Origin: Streptomyces sp. S4.7
GTDB lineage: Bacteria; Actinomycetota; Actinomycetes; Streptomycetales; Streptomycetaceae
Direction: 5' to 3'
Assembly: GCF_010384365.1 (NCBI RefSeq)
Contig: NZ_CP048397.1
Span: forward strand, 4,836,001 to 4,900,000
DNA: 64,000 nucleotides
The notes below the pieces were generated by a model. That model made no database searches, was not told where the DNA came from, and saw only the letters and a program-made list of their open reading frames with translations. The translations under genes were made by a program, and so were the position numbers. Positions 1 to 8,374 of the stretch are shown in pieces. Every line of letters starts with the position of its first letter. Within the stretch, counting starts at the first letter, position 1.

Positions 1-896
1 GTGACCGGATGCTCCACCTGGAGGCGGGTGTTGACCTCCAGGAAGGAGATCGTGCCGTCCGTCCCGACCAGGAACTCGACCGTGCCGGCGCCGACGTAGC
101 CGGCTTCCTTGAGGATCGCCTTCGACGCGGCGTACAGCTTCTCGTTCTGCGCCGGGGAGAGGAACGGCGCCGGGGCCTCCTCCACCAGCTTCTGGTGGCG
201 GCGCTGGAGGGAGCAGTCGCGGGTGGACACGACGACCACGTTGCCGTGGGTGTCGGCCAGGCACTGCGTCTCCACGTGGCGGGGCTTGTCGAGGTAACGC
301 TCGACGAAGCACTCGCCGCGGCCGAACGCCGCCACCGCCTCACGGACGGCGGAGTCGTACAGCTCGGGGACCTCCTCCAGCGTGCGCGCGACCTTCAGCC
401 CGCGTCCGCCACCGCCGAACGCGGCCTTGATCGCGATGGGCAGACCGTGCTCGCGGGCGAACGCGACCACTTCCTCGGCGCCCGAGACCGGGTCGGGGGT
501 GCCCGCGACCAGCGGGGCGCCGGCGCGCTGGGCGATGTGCCGCGCGGCGACCTTGTCACCCAGATCGCGGATCGCCTGCGGCGGCGGCCCGATCCAGGTC
601 AGTCCCGCGTCCAGCACCGCCTGGGCGAACTCGGCGTTCTCGGACAGGAATCCGTAGCCGGGGTGGATCGCGTCGGCGCCGGAGTCCTTGGCCGCCTGGA
701 GGACCTTGGCCATGTCGAGGTAGCTGGCCGCGGGAGTGTCACCACCCAACGCGAACGCCTCGTCGGCCGCCCGCACATGCGACGCGTCCCGGTCCGGATC
801 GGCGTACACAGCCACCGAACCGATCCCGGCGTCCCGGCACGCACGAGCAACACGGACAGCGATTTCGCCACGATTGGCGATGAGCACCTTGCGCAC
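1..896 (-). CDS. accA2: Acyl-CoA carboxylase alpha subunit, biotin carboxylase domain (partial)
   Basis: N-terminal ~298 residues of a biotin-dependent carboxylase alpha chain. The gene runs off the left edge, so the C-terminal part (including any biotin-carrier domain) is not visible. The protein opens VRKVLIANRGEIAVRVARAC, the classic biotin carboxylase start. It then shows HPGYGFLSENAEFA, the ATP-grasp glycine loop KAAFGGGGRGLKV near residue 160, a Q-rich QRRHQKLVEEAPAP stretch and EVNTRLQVEHPVT at the window edge (metal/bicarbonate region). It would carboxylate biotin with ATP and bicarbonate for the beta subunit encoded at 3381-4976. The GTG start at 896 is preceded by CCAGGAGGGAGCC, a good ribosome site. 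The beta and epsilon subunits and biotin ligase nearby support a propionyl/acetyl-CoA carboxylase role. Confidence 0.93.
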   Translation of the reverse strand, partial: MRKVLIANRGEIAVRVARACRDAGIGSVAVYADPDRDASHVRAADEAFALGGDTPAASYLDMAKVLQAAKDSGADAIHPGYGFLSENAEFAQAVLDAGLTWIGPPPQAIRDLGDKVAARHIAQRAGAPLVAGTPDPVSGAEEVVAFAREHGLPIAIKAAFGGGGRGLKVARTLEEVPELYDSAVREAVAAFGRGECFVERYLDKPRHVETQCLADTHGNVVVVSTRDCSLQRRHQKLVEEAPAPFLSPAQNEKLYAASKAILKEAGYVGAGTVEFLVGTDGTISFLEVNTRLQVEHPV

Positions 897-1244
897 GATG
901 GCTCCCTCCTGGAAACAAGCTGAGTTTAGGGACTGCCGACACGACCGATCGACCCGTCCCCAATGGTGAGCTTGCCCACACGGAGTGTGACCCGAGGCCC
1001 GCTCAAGTCGCGAAATCCCTTGTGACGCCAGGGTACGCCCGGACGCATAGGCGCACAGTAATCGCCGTATGTGGCCAAGGTCTCTGTCAAAGCGCCCCGG
1101 CGCGTCTCGCGAATCTTTGTGGAGTTCCAACTAACGCGTGCCGGATTCTTTGCCTCTGTCCGGGCTCTTGTCCGGGGGTTTACCGGTGAGTAGCCTTCCC
1201 GGTGCCGTACGTACTTCGGGTAACAGGGAAAGAGGGTGGGTGCC
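897..1244. other. Intergenic region, divergent promoter space
   Basis: About 350 bases between the divergent carboxylase and membrane-protein genes. I see no coding signal. The sequence TTACCGGTGAGTAG at 1180-1193 looks like a TTAC-N6-GTA(G) imperfect dyad and could be a regulator site. A clear -10/-35 pair was not identified. Confidence 0.4.
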
Positions 1245-1730
1245 GTGGTGCGCAGACCGGTGGCATGGGTGGCCGCGATCGTGCTGCTCGCGGAGGCCGT
1301 CGGCTTCGTCTTCGTCAACGGTCTGATGGCGACCGTCGTGGACAACCAGCAGATGTCACTCGCCGGACTGGACCCTGACGCCATGTCCAACGGGGCCTGG
1401 GCGGCGGGCGTTGGCCTCGGCCTCTACCTGGTCGTGTGCGCGGTCCTGCTGGTGCGTGCGGCGCTCACCGACCGCGGGTTCGGCCGCGTCGCGCGACCCG
1501 TCCTGATCAGCTGCGCCGTCCTGCACGCGGTGCTCGGGGCGCTGGCGGTGGGTCTGCTGGGCTGGACGGCGTTCCTGTTCATGATGGTCGTACTGGCGCT
1601 GCTCGTGCTGACGCTGGTCGCGTACGGCGAGCAGGTGAACGACGGCGAGCGCAGCCCCGGAGCGGGGGCCGGGACCGGAGCCGGGACCGGGACGGCCGGG
1701 CCCGCCGAGACGGGGGCCTCCGCCGCCTGA
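1245..1730 (+). CDS. Conserved small integral membrane protein
   Basis: A 161-residue protein with about four hydrophobic segments: VAWVAAIVLLAEAVGFVFV near the N-terminus, a helix ending YLVVCAVLLVRAAL, and two closely spaced helices covering VLHAVLGALAVGLLGWTAFL and MMVVLALLVLTLVAYG. It ends in a low-complexity Gly/Ala/Thr tail. No domain is recognised. I chose the GTG at 1245 because AGAGGG lies about eight bases upstream; GTG codons at 1236 and 1248 are alternatives. It sits between the carboxylase alpha gene and maf, a position I remember as conserved in Streptomyces. Its function is unknown. The maf stop is four bases from its own stop, so the two genes converge tightly. Confidence 0.75.
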   Translation: MVRRPVAWVAAIVLLAEAVGFVFVNGLMATVVDNQQMSLAGLDPDAMSNGAWAAGVGLGLYLVVCAVLLVRAALTDRGFGRVARPVLISCAVLHAVLGALAVGLLGWTAFLFMMVVLALLVLTLVAYGEQVNDGERSPGAGAGTGAGTGTAGPAETGASAA

Positions 1731-1734
1731 GGGC

Positions 1735-2340
1735 TCACCCCCAGAGATCGGTGATCGCGACGCCGTGCTCCGACAGGAGCTTGCGCAGCAGCGGCATCGA
1801 CAGCCCGAGTACGTTCCCGTGGTTGCCGTCGATCGAGTCGACGAACGGCGCCGAGAGCCCGTCCAGCGTGAACGCCCCCGCCACGTACAGAGGTTCACCC
1901 GTCGCGACGTACGCGGCGATCTCCGCGTCCGTCGGCTCGCCGAAGCGGACCGTGGTCGAGGCGGTCTCCGACACGCTGCGCCCCGTCGCCGTGTCGATCA
2001 CGCAGTGCCCGCTCCGGAGCACGCCCGACCGGCCGCGCATCGCCTTCCAGCGCGCGGTGGCCGCCTCGGCGTCGGCGGGCTTGCCGTGGGCCTCGCCGTC
2101 CAGCTCAAGCACCGAGTCGCAGCCGACGACGAGCGCGTCCGCGGCCTCCGGGCGGGCGGCGACAGCCGCGGCCTTGGCCTCGGCGAGCACCCGCGCCAGG
2201 TCGGCGGGTGTGGCGGCGGACAGCGCGTCCTCGTCCACGCCGCTGACGATCACTTCGGGCGCGAGACCCGCCTGCCTGAGCAGCCCGAGGCGGGCGGGGG
2301 AGGCGGAGGCGAGGACGAGACGGCGGCGCTGATCGGTCAT
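1735..2340 (-). CDS. maf: Maf family nucleotide pyrophosphatase
   Basis: About 201 residues, normal for Maf/HAM1-fold nucleoside triphosphate pyrophosphatases, which hydrolyse canonical and modified NTPs and limit septation in some bacteria. The N-terminal LVLASASPARLGLLRQAG is the diagnostic S-x-S-P-R loop. VGCDSVLELDG and the HGKP that follows supply acidic and lysine residues of the pocket, and SIDGNHGNVLGLSMPLL closes the fold. Start taken at the ATG before TDQRRRLVLAS; an in-frame upstream ATG at 2358 is possible but no better ribosome site is visible. It converges with the membrane-protein gene upstream and lies next to carboxylase genes as in other Streptomyces. Confidence 0.9.
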   Translation of the reverse strand: MTDQRRRLVLASASPARLGLLRQAGLAPEVIVSGVDEDALSAATPADLARVLAEAKAAAVAARPEAADALVVGCDSVLELDGEAHGKPADAEAATARWKAMRGRSGVLRSGHCVIDTATGRSVSETASTTVRFGEPTDAEIAAYVATGEPLYVAGAFTLDGLSAPFVDSIDGNHGNVLGLSMPLLRKLLSEHGVAITDLWG

Positions 2341-2953
2341 GACGAGCAGGGTAGCCACCGGAGGGGTGCCGGGATTCCGGGGGAGCGTCCGGGAGGGACG
2401 GCGGTCCTCAATCGCCGGACGGACTCAAGATGCGAGCCGGGCGGGCTGCGGTGTGCACGTGCCGGTGGGTGGTGTCCTCAATCGCCGGACGGGCTTGAAC
2501 AGGCCCGTCCGGGCGGGGCGGGGCGGGATGCGCGTGCGGGGCGGTGGGTGGTGTCCTCAATCGCCGGACGGGCTTGAAAGTCCGCCGGGCGGGCTTGAAA
2601 AGGCACGCGGGGCGGGGGCGGGATGCGCGTGCGGGGCGGTGGGTGGTGTCCTCAATTGCCGGACGGGCTTGGGAAAGCCCGCCGGTCGGAGGTGGAGAAA
2701 CCCGCCGGACCGGTTTGAACGGGCCCTCCGGACGGGCTGAAAAGCCCGTCCGGGCAGGGGAAAGAAGCCGACCGGGACGTGGGCGAAGAAGCCTGCCGGA
2801 CCGGCTTGAAAAGGCCAGCCGGGCAGGGGTGAAGAAGTCGGCCGGGCAGGGGTGAAGAAGCCCGGCGGATGGGCTTGGAGAAGGCAGCCGGGCGACCTGC
2901 CGGACGGGCTTGGGAAGGCCCGCCGGGCCGGGCAAGAAGGCCGGCGGGTGGGG
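2341..2953. repeat. Cluster of degenerate CCGGACGGGCTTGAA repeats
   Basis: A 600-base gap filled with imperfect copies of the Streptomyces dispersed repeat whose core is GTCCTCAATCGCCGGACGG. Clear copies begin at 2404, 2474, 2553 and 2648. The last two lie in a longer unit (about 2523-2575 and 2618-2670) that is nearly identical over some 53 bases, so it is a true tandem duplication. From 2690 to 2950 the repeats decay into alternating CCGGNCNGGCTTGAA-like and GAAGCCxGCCGG pieces. Long open frames here on both strands consist only of repeat-encoded words (such as RPAIEDT), so I do not call genes. Confidence 0.8.
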
Positions 2954-3082
2954 CTAGCGGATGCCGGCTGCCAGCATTGCCAGGATCATCGCCAGTGCGA
3001 GGACGACGCCGGCGCGGCGCATCATCGCCTGCATGTCCCGCATGTCCTCGGGGGGTTCGTTCTCAGGATCGGACCAGAGCAT
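2954..3082 (-). CDS. mmpB: Small single-span membrane protein, MmpB-like
   Basis: A 42-residue protein beginning MLWSDPENEPPEDMRDMQAM and ending in one hydrophobic helix (VVLALAMILAMLAAGIR) with a short basic tail. The layout, an acidic Pro-rich head, two arginines before the helix and a single span, matches what I remember of the small Streptomyces morphogenesis-associated membrane protein MmpB. The name rests on resemblance and position only. It lies upstream of nothing else on its strand until maf, and downstream of accE. A GGATCGAAGG element precedes the ATG. It is easy to miss because the surrounding frames are long and spurious. Confidence 0.7.
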   Translation of the reverse strand: MLWSDPENEPPEDMRDMQAMMRRAGVVLALAMILAMLAAGIR

Positions 3083-3156
3083 GCCTTCGATCCTGGGGGC
3101 GTGGCGGGCGGGACGCCTGAGTACCCGTACTCAAAGCCTCCCGCCCGACCGATCCG

Positions 3157-3363
3157 CTACCCCGGCCAGTACGTACGCGCCCACGCCCGCGGCCCCGGGC
3201 GGCGGGTCTCGCGGCGGGCGACGCGGGCCGGGTCCGACCACCCCGGTGCGGGCGGCGCGGCGCCCGGCGTCAGCTCGGCCCCGGCCGCCGCGCGGGCCCG
3301 GACCACCGCGAGTGCGGCGGCCAGCTCCTCGGCGGTCGGATTGCCTCGTACAACCTTGATCAT
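3157..3363 (-). CDS. accE: Acyl-CoA carboxylase epsilon subunit
   Basis: A 68-residue protein: MIKVVRGNPTAEELAAALAV, an Ala-rich helix, then PGWSDPARVARRE and a basic WARTYWPG end. The V-x-RGNPT-x-EELAAL start is the signature of the actinobacterial epsilon subunit, which binds the beta subunit and stimulates acyl-CoA carboxylase. It is 17 bases downstream of the beta-subunit stop on the same strand. The ribosome site GCAGGAGGCCAAA precedes the ATG, so the two are surely co-transcribed. Confidence 0.92.
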   Translation of the reverse strand: MIKVVRGNPTAEELAAALAVVRARAAAGAELTPGAAPPAPGWSDPARVARRETRRPGPRAWARTYWPG

Positions 3364-3380
3364 TTTGGCCTCCTGCCGTC

Positions 3381-4976
3381 CTACAGAGGGATGTTGCCGT
3401 GCTTCTTCGGGGGCAGGCTCTCCCGCTTCGTACGCAACTGCCGCAGCCCCTTCACCAGATGCGCCCGCGTCTCGGACGGCAGGATGATCGCGTCGACATA
3501 GCCGCGTTCGGCCGCGACGTACGGGTTCAGCAGCGCGTCCTCGTACTCCGCGATCAGACCGGCCCGCGTCGCGTCCTGGTCCTCGGCGGCGGCGATCGTG
3601 CGCCGGTGCAGGATGTTGACCGCGCCCTGCGCGCCCATCACCGCGATCTGCGCCGTCGGCCAGGCCAGATTGAGGTCGGCGCCCAGGTGCTTGGAGCCCA
3701 TCACGTCGTACGCGCCGCCGAACGCCTTGCGCGTGATCACGGTGATCAGCGGGACCGTCGCCTCCGCGTACGCGTAGATCAGCTTGGCGCCGCGCCGGAT
3801 GATGCCGCCGTACTCCTGGTCGACACCCGGCAGGAAGCCCGGTACGTCCACGAACGTGATGACCGGGATGTTGAACGCGTCGCAGGTGCGGACGAACCGC
3901 GCCGCCTTCTCGGACGCGTCGATGTCCAGACAACCCGCGAACTGCAGCGGCTGGTTGGCCACGATGCCGACCGGATAGCCCTCGACCCGGCCGAAACCGG
4001 TGATGATGTTCGGCGCGAACAGCGCCTGCGTCTCCAGGAATTCGGCGTCGTCCAGCACGTGCTCGATGGCGGTGTGCATGTCGTACGGCTGGTTCGCCGA
4101 GTCCGGGATGAGCGTGTCCAGCTCCAAGTCCTCGGCGGTGGCGTCGAGTTCGGCCACCTCCGGGAAGGCGGGCGGCTCGGAGAGGTTGTTCGACGGCAGA
4201 TACGACAGCAGCGACTTCACGTACTCGACGGCGTCCTTCTCGTCACCGGCCAGGTGGTGCGCGACGCCTGACGTCGTGTTGTGCGTACGCGCCCCGCCCA
4301 GCTCCTCGAAGCCGACGTCCTCGCCGGTGACCGTCTTGATGACGTCGGGCCCGGTGATGAACATGTGCGAGGTCTGGTCCACCATCACCGTGAAGTCGGT
4401 GATCGCCGGGGAGTAGACGGCGCCGCCCGCGCACGGACCCACGATGAGGCTGATCTGCGGGACGACACCCGACGCGTGCACGTTGCGGCGGAAGATCTCG
4501 GCGAACAGGCCGAGCGCGACCACGCCCTCCTGGATACGGGCGCCGCCGCCGTCGTTGATGCCGATGACCGGACAGCCGGTCTTCAGCGCGAAGTCCATGA
4601 CCTTGACGATCTTCTCGCCGTAGACCTCGCCGAGCGAACCGCCGAAGATCGTGAAGTCCTGCGAGTAGACGCAGACCGGGCGGCCGTCGACCGTGCCGTA
4701 ACCGGTGACGACACCGTCTCCGTACGGGCGGTTCTTCTCGATGCCGAAATTGGTGGACCGGTGCCTGGCGAACTCGTCGAGCTCGACGAACGACCCCTCG
4801 TCGAGGAGCAGCTCGACCCGCTCGCGGGCCGTCAGCTTGCCTTTGGCGTGCTGCTTCTCCACCGCCCGCGCGGAGCCCGCGTGCGTGGCCTCCTCGATAC
4901 GGCGCTGGAGGTCCGCGATCTTGCCCGCGGTGGTGTGGCTGTGCTCTGTTCCGCGGTCGATTTCCGGCTCGGACAT
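3381..4976 (-). CDS. pccB: Propionyl/acetyl-CoA carboxylase beta subunit (carboxyltransferase)
   Basis: A 531-residue carboxyltransferase, normal length for PccB/AccB. N-terminal crotonase half: LTARERVELLLDEGSFVELD, VYSQDFTIFGGSLGE, an acyl-CoA oxyanion region GGGARIQEGVVALG and GPCAGGAVYSPA. C-terminal half: VDVPGFLPGVDQEYGGIIRRG, AFGGAYDVMGSKHLGAD and AWPTAQIAVMGAQGAV. The Asp of GGAYDVM corresponds to the position that sets acyl-CoA preference in this family (Asp in PccB-type), which favours propionyl-CoA; that is family knowledge, not a test here. It transfers carboxyl from biotin carried by the alpha subunit (1-896). Start ATG at 4976. It heads the pccB-accE unit and is divergent from birA. 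Confidence 0.95.
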   Translation of the reverse strand: MSEPEIDRGTEHSHTTAGKIADLQRRIEEATHAGSARAVEKQHAKGKLTARERVELLLDEGSFVELDEFARHRSTNFGIEKNRPYGDGVVTGYGTVDGRPVCVYSQDFTIFGGSLGEVYGEKIVKVMDFALKTGCPVIGINDGGGARIQEGVVALGLFAEIFRRNVHASGVVPQISLIVGPCAGGAVYSPAITDFTVMVDQTSHMFITGPDVIKTVTGEDVGFEELGGARTHNTTSGVAHHLAGDEKDAVEYVKSLLSYLPSNNLSEPPAFPEVAELDATAEDLELDTLIPDSANQPYDMHTAIEHVLDDAEFLETQALFAPNIITGFGRVEGYPVGIVANQPLQFAGCLDIDASEKAARFVRTCDAFNIPVITFVDVPGFLPGVDQEYGGIIRRGAKLIYAYAEATVPLITVITRKAFGGAYDVMGSKHLGADLNLAWPTAQIAVMGAQGAVNILHRRTIAAAEDQDATRAGLIAEYEDALLNPYVAAERGYVDAIILPSETRAHLVKGLRQLRTKRESLPPKKHGNIPL

Positions 4977-5172
4977 GGGGATGCGGCTCCCTGCGGGTCT
5001 GCGGATCTGTCTGCTGCGGCTCGGCGTGTGGCTACTGATCCGTAGCGTATCGGCGGGTCCGGCGATCGGCAGTGCGTCGTTGGCCACACCGCCCCGGCCC
5101 GCGAGCCCGCCCGGTCGCACCGCGTTCGGCCACGCCGCGCCCGACCGCACCGCAGACCCTAGGGTGGCGCGC

Positions 5173-6027
5173 ATGACGGAGCACAATGCCGCGGGCAGCC
5201 GCTGGACCGATCTCGAACGCCCCCCGCTGAACACCCCCGCGCTGCGGCGCGGTCTGATCGTGCCGGGCCGCCTGTGGACCTCGCTCGACGTCGTCACGGC
5301 GACGGGTTCCACCAACTCCGACCTCGCCGCCCGCGCCGACGAGCTCCCCGAGGGCGCGGTGCTGGTCGCCGAGGAGCAGACGCGGGGGCGCGGGCGGATG
5401 GACCGGAAGTGGTCGGCGCCCGCCCGGTCAGGGCTGTTCCTCTCCGTACTCCTGCGGCCGGGGCCGGACGTCCCCGTCGAACGCTGGGGATGGCTGCCGC
5501 TGCTGACCGGTGTCGCGGTGGCGACGGCCGTCGCGCGCGCGGCGGGTGTGGACACGGCGCTGAAGTGGCCCAACGACCTGCTGGTGAAGGTCGGCGGCGA
5601 GGAACGCAAGGCGGGCGGGATCCTCGCGGAGCGCGCGGCCGACGACGCGGTGGTCGTCGGCATCGGCCTGAACGTCAGCCTCACCGAATCGGAGCTGCCC
5701 GTCCCCGGCGCGGGGTCGCTCGCGCTCGCGAACGCGGTGTCCGTCGACCGAGATCCGCTGCTGCGGGCGGTGCTGCGCGGGGTGGAGCACTGGTACGGCA
5801 CGTGGCGGGACGCGGCGGGCGACCCGGCGGCGTCGGGACTCCAGGAGGCGTACGCGGCGGGCTGCGCGACGCTGGGCCGCCCGGTGCGCGCCGAGCTGCC
5901 CGGGGAGCGGCAACTGGTGGGGGACGCGGTGGCGATCGACGGTGACGGACGGCTGGTGATCGCGACGGAGGGCGGCGGACAGGAGGCCGTGGGCGCGGGG
6001 GACGTGGTGCACCTGCGTGCGGCATAG
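5173..6027 (+). CDS. birA: Biotin--[acetyl-CoA-carboxylase] ligase
   Basis: A 284-residue class I (no N-terminal DNA-binding domain) biotin protein ligase. It attaches biotin to the carrier lysine of acyl-CoA carboxylases. Motifs in order: VTATGSTNSDLAARA, the nucleotide loop GRGRMDRKWSAP, ALKWPNDLLVKVGG, and the biotin-contacting lysine in ERKAGGILAE, followed by VGIGLNVSL. The C-terminal SH3-like part covers about residues 225-284. The ATG at 5173 follows the divergent pccB by 196 bases. No HTH means it should not repress biotin genes itself. Placement next to its substrate genes is typical. Confidence 0.94.
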   Translation: MTEHNAAGSRWTDLERPPLNTPALRRGLIVPGRLWTSLDVVTATGSTNSDLAARADELPEGAVLVAEEQTRGRGRMDRKWSAPARSGLFLSVLLRPGPDVPVERWGWLPLLTGVAVATAVARAAGVDTALKWPNDLLVKVGGEERKAGGILAERAADDAVVVGIGLNVSLTESELPVPGAGSLALANAVSVDRDPLLRAVLRGVEHWYGTWRDAAGDPAASGLQEAYAAGCATLGRPVRAELPGERQLVGDAVAIDGDGRLVIATEGGGQEAVGAGDVVHLRAA

Positions 6028-6269
6028 GGCGCCCGGTGCCGCGGTGCTTCGTTCTGCCGGGTCCGGCCGGCAGGCGGGTGTCCTCGATCGCCGGACGGCT
6101 TGAAACGCCCGCTCCGCCGCCGCGCGACCGCACCCCGGAGAACCCCCGGTCGAGCAGCCGTAATGCCCGCGTCCGAAGGCGGCCCCGACAGCCCCGACCT
6201 GCCGTATCGTTGAGGCGACCCACGACAGATCGGCAGGGCAGTGCGCAGGGAACGGGCAGGAGGCGGCTG
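6028..6269. other. Intergenic region with one dispersed-repeat arm
   Basis: Between birA and the adenylate cyclase. A single repeat arm (GTCCTCGATCGCCGGACGG at 6079-6097, followed by CTTGAAACGCC) is present. An in-frame extension of the cyclase gene through this arm is rejected because it translates to the repeat word SSIAGRLET. No promoter could be assigned with confidence. Confidence 0.5.
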
Positions 6270-7433
6270 GTGAGGGTCGACGACACGACCTCCGGTGGTG
6301 GGGACGAAAAGCCGCCGTCGGACTCCTCCGGTCACCCCACCCCGCACCACGCCGTCGACCACACGGCCGAGCCCACCGACGACCCCCTCGCCATCCGGCT
6401 CGAACAGCTGATCCTCGGCGCCGAGCGCCGCTACACCCCCTTCCAGGCCGCCCGCACCGCCGGTGTCTCGATGGACCTCGCGTCCCGTTTCTGGCGGGCC
6501 ATGGGCTTCGCGGACATCGGCCAGGCACGGGCCCTCACCGAGGCCGACGTCCTGGCGCTGCGGCGGCTCGCCGGTCTCGTCGAGGCCGGTCTGCTGAGCG
6601 AGCCGATGGCGATCCAGGTCGCCCGGTCGACCGGACAGACCACCGCCCGCCTGGCGGAGTGGCAGATCGATTCCTTCCTCGCCGGGCTCACGGAGCCGCC
6701 CGAGCCCGGGATGACCCGGACCGAGGTCACGTATCCCCTGGTCGAGCTGTTGCTCCCGGAGCTGGAGGAGTTCCTGGTGTACGTGTGGCGGCGCCAGCTC
6801 GCCGCCGCGACCGGACGTGTCGTCCAGGCCGCCGACGACGAGGAGATGGTGGACCGCCGTCTCGCCGTAGGCTTCGCCGACCTCGTCGGTTTCACCCGGC
6901 TGACCCGCCGCCTGGAGGAGGAGGAGCTCGGCGAACTGGTCGAGGCGTTCGAGACGACCTGCGCCGACCTGGTGGCCGCGCACGGCGGCCGGCTCATCAA
7001 GACCCTCGGCGACGAGGTCCTGTACGCGGCGGACGACGCGGGTACGGCCGCGGAGATCGCGCTGCGGCTCATCGAGACCATGACGCACGACGAGTCGATG
7101 CCCGCGCTGCGCGTCGGCATCGCGTTCGGCACCGTCACCACCCGGATGGGCGACGTGTTCGGCAACACCGTGAATCTGGCGAGCCGGCTCACCTCGATAG
7201 CTCCCAAGGACGCCGTCCTGGTCGACGGCGCGCTCGCGGAGGAGCTGATCCGGACGGGCGACACCCCGGCCTCCGAGGCCGAGGCGGCGGAAGAGGCCGC
7301 GACCGCCGAGAAGGCGGGCGAGGAGCCGCCGTCGTACCGCTTCGCCATACAGCCGATGTGGCAGCGGCCGGTGCGCGGGCTCGGTGTCGTGGAGCCCTGG
7401 CTCCTGACGAGGCGGCCCAAGCCCGACGCCTGA
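6270..7433 (+). CDS. cya: Class III adenylate/guanylate cyclase
   Basis: A 387-residue soluble cyclase that makes cAMP from ATP (assigned by class III motifs). The N-terminal ~200 residues are helical and resemble the regulatory domain found in actinobacterial cyclases (PFQAARTAGVSMDLASRFW, MerR-like spacing of helices). The catalytic domain carries the first metal aspartate in VGFADLVGFTRLTRRL, KTLGDEVLYAADD, the second metal region FGTVTTRMGDVFGNTVNLAS with the conserved N and R (NLASRL) for the transition state, and DAVLVDG. An acidic linker (EAEAAEEAATAEK) precedes the C-terminal end. GTG at 6270 has CAGGAGG six bases upstream. Position and length fit the single Streptomyces cya gene involved in spore germination. 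Confidence 0.92.
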   Translation: MRVDDTTSGGGDEKPPSDSSGHPTPHHAVDHTAEPTDDPLAIRLEQLILGAERRYTPFQAARTAGVSMDLASRFWRAMGFADIGQARALTEADVLALRRLAGLVEAGLLSEPMAIQVARSTGQTTARLAEWQIDSFLAGLTEPPEPGMTRTEVTYPLVELLLPELEEFLVYVWRRQLAAATGRVVQAADDEEMVDRRLAVGFADLVGFTRLTRRLEEEELGELVEAFETTCADLVAAHGGRLIKTLGDEVLYAADDAGTAAEIALRLIETMTHDESMPALRVGIAFGTVTTRMGDVFGNTVNLASRLTSIAPKDAVLVDGALAEELIRTGDTPASEAEAAEEAATAEKAGEEPPSYRFAIQPMWQRPVRGLGVVEPWLLTRRPKPDA

Positions 7434-7455
7434 CGGGCGGCGCCCTATGATCCCG

Positions 7456-7471
7456 GTCAACGATCGTTAAC
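7456..7471. promoter_or_regulatory. Candidate repressor site, inverted repeat
   Basis: GTCAACGATCGTTAAC is a 16-base dyad with one mismatched pair and a perfect 10-base core (AACGATCGTT). It lies 20-35 bases before the enoyl-CoA hydratase start, where a TetR- or FadR-type regulator could act. This is inference only. Confidence 0.45.
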
Positions 7472-7490
7472 CGGGAAGCGGGTGGGTGCG

Positions 7491-8294
7491 GTGGGCGCGG
7501 AGAGTGATCAGCGGTTCGGGGAGTTCGTCGCGGTGCGCAGGCACGGGCATGTGGCCGAGCTGGTGCTCGACCGGCCCAAGGCCATGAACGCGGTCTCGAC
7601 GGAGATGGCACGCTCCATCGGCGCGGCCTGCGCGGCGCTCGGCGCGGACCGGGAGGTACGGGTCACCGTCCTCACCTCGACCCACGCGCGGGCCTTCTGC
7701 GTGGGCGCGGACCTCAAGGAGCGGAACTCGCTGAGCGACGCCGAGCTGGTACGTCAGCGGCCCACCGCCCGCGCCGCGTACACCGGCGTCCTGGAGCTCC
7801 CGATGCCGACCATCGCGGCCGTGCACGGCTTCGCCCTCGGCGGCGGGTTCGAGCTGGCGCTCTCCTGCGACCTGATCGTCGCCGACCCGACGGCGGTCGT
7901 CGGACTGCCCGAGGTCTCCGTGGGTGTGATCCCCGGCGGCGGCGGTACGCAACTGCTGCCGCGCCGCGTCGGGGCGGCCCGCGCCGCCGAACTCATCTTC
8001 ACCGCACGGCGGTTGGAGGCGCGCGAGGCGCACGAGCTGGGCCTCGTCGACCAGCTGGCGGCCGAAGGGGCCGACCGTGACGAGGCGCTGGCGCTGGCCT
8101 CCCGTATCGCCGGGAACTCGCCGGTCGGACTCCGGGCGGCGAAGCGCGCACTGCGGCTGGGGCACGGGCTGGACCTGCGGGCCGGTCTGGAGGTCGAGGA
8201 CGCGGCGTGGCGTTCGGTGGCCTTCTCCGGGGACCGTACGGAGGGTGTCGCCGCGTTCAACGAGAAGCGGAAGCCGCAGTGGCCGGGCGAGTAG
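7491..8294 (+). CDS. Enoyl-CoA hydratase/isomerase family protein
   Basis: A 267-residue crotonase-fold protein. The first oxyanion strand reads ARAFCVGADLKERNSLSD. The second oxyanion glycines and first catalytic glutamate region read AVHGFALGGGFELALSCDLI, and the second acidic region reads LPEVSVGVIPGGGGTQLLPR. The glutamates of GGGFELAL and GLPEVSVG sit where hydratases hold catalytic acids. It probably hydrates 2-enoyl-CoA in fatty-acid or amino-acid oxidation. It begins 57 bases after cya on the same strand with a palindrome between them. GTG at 7491 is chosen; GTG at 7482 is nine bases upstream in frame. Confidence 0.88.
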   Translation: MGAESDQRFGEFVAVRRHGHVAELVLDRPKAMNAVSTEMARSIGAACAALGADREVRVTVLTSTHARAFCVGADLKERNSLSDAELVRQRPTARAAYTGVLELPMPTIAAVHGFALGGGFELALSCDLIVADPTAVVGLPEVSVGVIPGGGGTQLLPRRVGAARAAELIFTARRLEAREAHELGLVDQLAAEGADRDEALALASRIAGNSPVGLRAAKRALRLGHGLDLRAGLEVEDAAWRSVAFSGDRTEGVAAFNEKRKPQWPGE

Positions 8295-8374
8295 TCCGCA
8301 GGTTCTGTGTACGGAGTGTGACGACTCCTCGCTCCGAGTGATCAAATCATTCCGAAGCGTCCTAAGGTGGGGTG

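Noticed and set aside
1180..1193. TTACCGGTGAGTAG as an acyl-CoA-responsive regulator site
   Set aside because: Only half-symmetric and I cannot name the regulator; noted in the intergenic entry only.
2404..2740. CRISPR-like repeat array
   Set aside because: Copies are unequally spaced (70, 79, 95 bases), the longer unit is itself duplicated, there are no unique equal-size spacers and no cas genes.
2408..2935. 175-codon Pro/Arg-rich minus-strand frame in the repeat region
   Set aside because: Made of repeat-encoded words such as RPAIEDT; not a gene.
3381..7460. A 1359-codon open frame on the minus strand continuing upstream of pccB through birA and cya
   Set aside because: Only the last 531 codons match PccB and a proper start is at 4976. 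The rest is antisense to birA and cya and low-complexity.
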